NCBI GenBank assembly: GCA_947653315.1
Contig: CANTGP010000197.1
Coordinates: 1 to 6,135 of the forward strand
DNA length: 6,135 nt
DNA from: an uncultured Lachnospiraceae bacterium
Lineage (GTDB): Bacteria; Bacillota; Clostridia; Lachnospirales; Lachnospiraceae
Direction of reading: 5' to 3'
The notes beneath the pieces are model-generated. The model saw only the letters and a program-made list of their open reading frames with translations. It made no database searches and had not been told where the DNA came from. Made by a program: the position numbers and the translations under genes. Of this stretch, positions 5,404 to 6,135 are shown piece after piece. Position 1 is the first letter of the stretch; each line of letters opens with the position of its first letter.

Positions 5404-5649
5404 ATTTTTTGGACGCAAGGGTATCAGTTCAGCTTGGTGTTGGAAAGCGACGCGGACGCAAGGAAGGGATTCTTTTGCGGGACGGCAACGGTCCTCTCCG
5501 GGGAGGACGGGACGCTTGCCACGGAGGAAATTGCCGTAACAGCCGGAACGGGAACCATTCATTTTACAGGGAACGGGGAGAAAGGCATCTGCGGTTTCCA
5601 ACTGGAAATTACGGCGGGGGACGGCATATCCTTAAAAAATAAACCGTAA
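5404..5649 (+). pseudogene. Startless C-terminal gene remnant, unknown family
   Basis: A plus-strand frame ending at TAA 5649 reads like real protein. It has alternating hydrophobic residues in beta-strand style (GYQFSLVLES, GKGTIHF-like GTGTIHFTG, ICGFQLEITAGDG) and no methionine. It stays open upstream to about 5353, but that part lies inside the rpmG promoter and leader on the other strand. There is no ATG, no Shine-Dalgarno and no plus-strand promoter in front. The simplest reading is the 3' end of a lost gene, perhaps an extracellular beta-sandwich protein, left behind when the ribosomal cluster was joined here. A translated gene with a TTG or GTG start is not excluded. I do not recognise the family. 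Confidence 0.4.
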
Positions 5650-5707
5650 AAAACAAAAAAAAATTTATGCTCCCCCTATATTTTTCCTGTTTTCTTACCG
5701 ATAAATA

Positions 5708-5716
5708 TGATATAAT
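5708..5716 (+). promoter_or_regulatory. Extended -10 promoter of the 84-codon gene
   Basis: TGA-TATAAT is a perfect extended -10 on the plus strand. The -35 at 17 bases (TGTTTT, 5688-5693) is poor, as is common for extended -10 promoters. Upstream, an A/T-rich run (5648-5690) could serve as an UP element. The start is expected near 5723, giving a leader of about 115 bases. Confidence 0.75.
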
Positions 5717-5722
5717 GTAAGA

Positions 5723-5839
5723 AAACTATGTTGCACCCTAATACGAGGACGAACGGAAAGCATCCGGCGGTTCCGTTCACCTGCACGGGAACAGATTCCC
5801 GCGAAAGTATGATTTCAAGGACGAAAGGAGGGGAGTGTC
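5723..5839 (+). promoter_or_regulatory. Structured 5' leader, candidate cis-regulatory RNA
   Basis: The leader holds a perfect eight-pair hairpin (GAACGGAA 5751-5758 with TTCCGTTC 5771-5778, loop AGCATCCGGCGG), extendable by AGG/CCT. A second hairpin follows (CGGGAA 5786-5791 with TTCCCG 5796-5801, loop CAGA). ATAC (5741-5744) and GTAT (5807-5810) can close both into a multi-helix junction. AGGACGAA occurs at 5746-5753 and again at 5818-5825, the second copy running into the Shine-Dalgarno. No known riboswitch class is recognised; resemblance to cyclic-di-GMP-I cores is partial and not enough. Confidence 0.45.
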
Positions 5840-6094
5840 ATGGCATATAACAGTATTTCGCTTAACACTGTATATAATTATTATATGACATCATATGCGC
5901 CAAAGAGTTCTTCCCGTTATGATACCCATAAAAAGAGTGAACTCCGCAGCATATATAATTCCATCGTTAAGCTGAATAAGGAATCTCCTTTATACAAACT
6001 GGACAGCACCAAGGAATCCCGGAGCTTTGCCGTGGGAGTAAAAGAAGATGCCAGAGAACTCCGCAATGTAATCGCCTCTTTGGGAGGACTATGA
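5840..6094 (+). CDS. Small protein of unknown function, possibly a truncated longer protein
   Basis: 84 residues with a strong AAGGAGGGG ribosome binding site (5825-5833) six bases before ATG, and a promoter and leader of its own. The N-terminus (MAYNSISLNTVYNYYMTSYA) is Tyr/Asn/Ser-rich. The rest is charged and helix-like (KKSELRSIYNSIVKLNKESP, then KEDARELRNVIASLGG). There is no signal peptide, membrane segment or cysteine. It faintly recalls N-termini of flagellar-cap-like hypothetical proteins from Lachnospiraceae, but that is memory, not a search. The frame stops at TGA 6094, while another frame continues in protein-like fashion, so it may be the start of a longer, frameshifted gene. Confidence 0.75.
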   Translation: MAYNSISLNTVYNYYMTSYAPKSSSRYDTHKKSELRSIYNSIVKLNKESPLYKLDSTKESRSFAVGVKEDARELRNVIASLGGL

Positions 6095-6135
6095 GCGTGT
6101 GGATTTTCGGGATATCGCTGCATTCGGGGCGTATC
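6091..6135 (+). CDS. Possible next gene, partial at window edge
   Basis: An ATG overlaps the preceding stop as ATGA and stays open for 15 codons to the window edge (MSVWIFGISLHSGRI). GGGAGG (6082-6087) lies only three bases upstream; a GTG two codons on has better spacing. ATGA overlaps often mean translational coupling. Against this, the frame starting GAC at 6087 reads DYERVDFRDIAAFGAY, equally protein-like and consistent with a frameshift in one longer gene. Too short to decide. Confidence 0.3.
   Translation, partial: MSVWIFGISLHSGRI

Noticed and set aside
5323..5672. Nine-base inverted repeat GAGCATAAA / TTTATGCTC flanking the gene remnant
   Set aside because: It is short, AT-rich, without target-site duplication or transposase, and likely chance.
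5723..5839. Cyclic-di-GMP-I riboswitch upstream of the 84-codon gene
   Set aside because: GGACG, AAAGC and CCGGC occur in the right order, but the rest of the conserved core and the two-helix layout are absent.
1..6135. CRISPR array, tRNA, transposase or phage genes
   Set aside because: None found. There are no regularly spaced repeats, no tRNA cloverleaf between rpmG and secE, and no mobile-element protein motifs.

Overview
The window looks like chromosomal core DNA from a Gram-positive anaerobe of the Clostridia, most likely Lachnospiraceae. The clues are strong AGGAGG-type ribosome binding sites, a short one-helix SecE, a four-cysteine L33, a Firmicutes-type L10 leader, and a small plus-strand gene whose N-terminus faintly recalls flagellar-cap-like proteins of that family. 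This placement rests on sequence appearance, not on a search.

Most of the window is one long block on the minus strand, read from right to left. A TTGACT-17-TATAGT promoter (5363-5391) drives rpmG (L33), secE and nusG. A 166-base gap with hairpins and a possible weak promoter leads into rplK (L11) and rplA (L1). These genes end at a strong intrinsic terminator (2998-3037). A gene for a membrane-anchored CapA-family (poly-gamma-glutamate capsule type) metallophosphoesterase-fold protein follows, sitting between rplA and rplJ where the usual bacterial order has nothing. A weak AU-rich terminator closes it. A new TTGACA-17-TATAGT promoter (1433-1461) then starts an L10 leader with an attenuator hairpin, followed by rplJ (L10), rplL (L7/L12) and a strong terminator (80-114). 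The classic secE-nusG-rplKAJL cluster is therefore split into at least two transcription units around a foreign-looking envelope gene. rpoB would be expected just left of position 1, but it is not in view.

A 78-base element occurs twice in the same orientation, immediately after the rplL terminator (1-78) and the rplA terminator (2918-2995). The copies agree at 71 of 78 positions. The differences fall in loops, bulges, linkers or pairing-compatible positions of a predicted bulged hairpin, which suggests a structured, dispersed element tied to ribosomal-gene boundaries. This is the most interesting item in the window.

The right end (5310-6135) is different in character. It holds a startless, protein-like reading frame that runs into the rpmG promoter (probably a gene remnant). 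Next comes a plus-strand extended -10 promoter with a roughly 115-base structured leader. Last is an 84-codon gene of unknown function whose stop overlaps either the start of the next gene or a frameshift in a longer gene cut by the window edge.

Functionally, L33, L11, L1, L10 and L7/L12 are large-subunit proteins, SecE is the small essential translocon subunit, and NusG couples transcription elongation to translation. Their expression appears to be controlled by attenuation and autogenous leader RNAs in front of rplJ and perhaps rplK.
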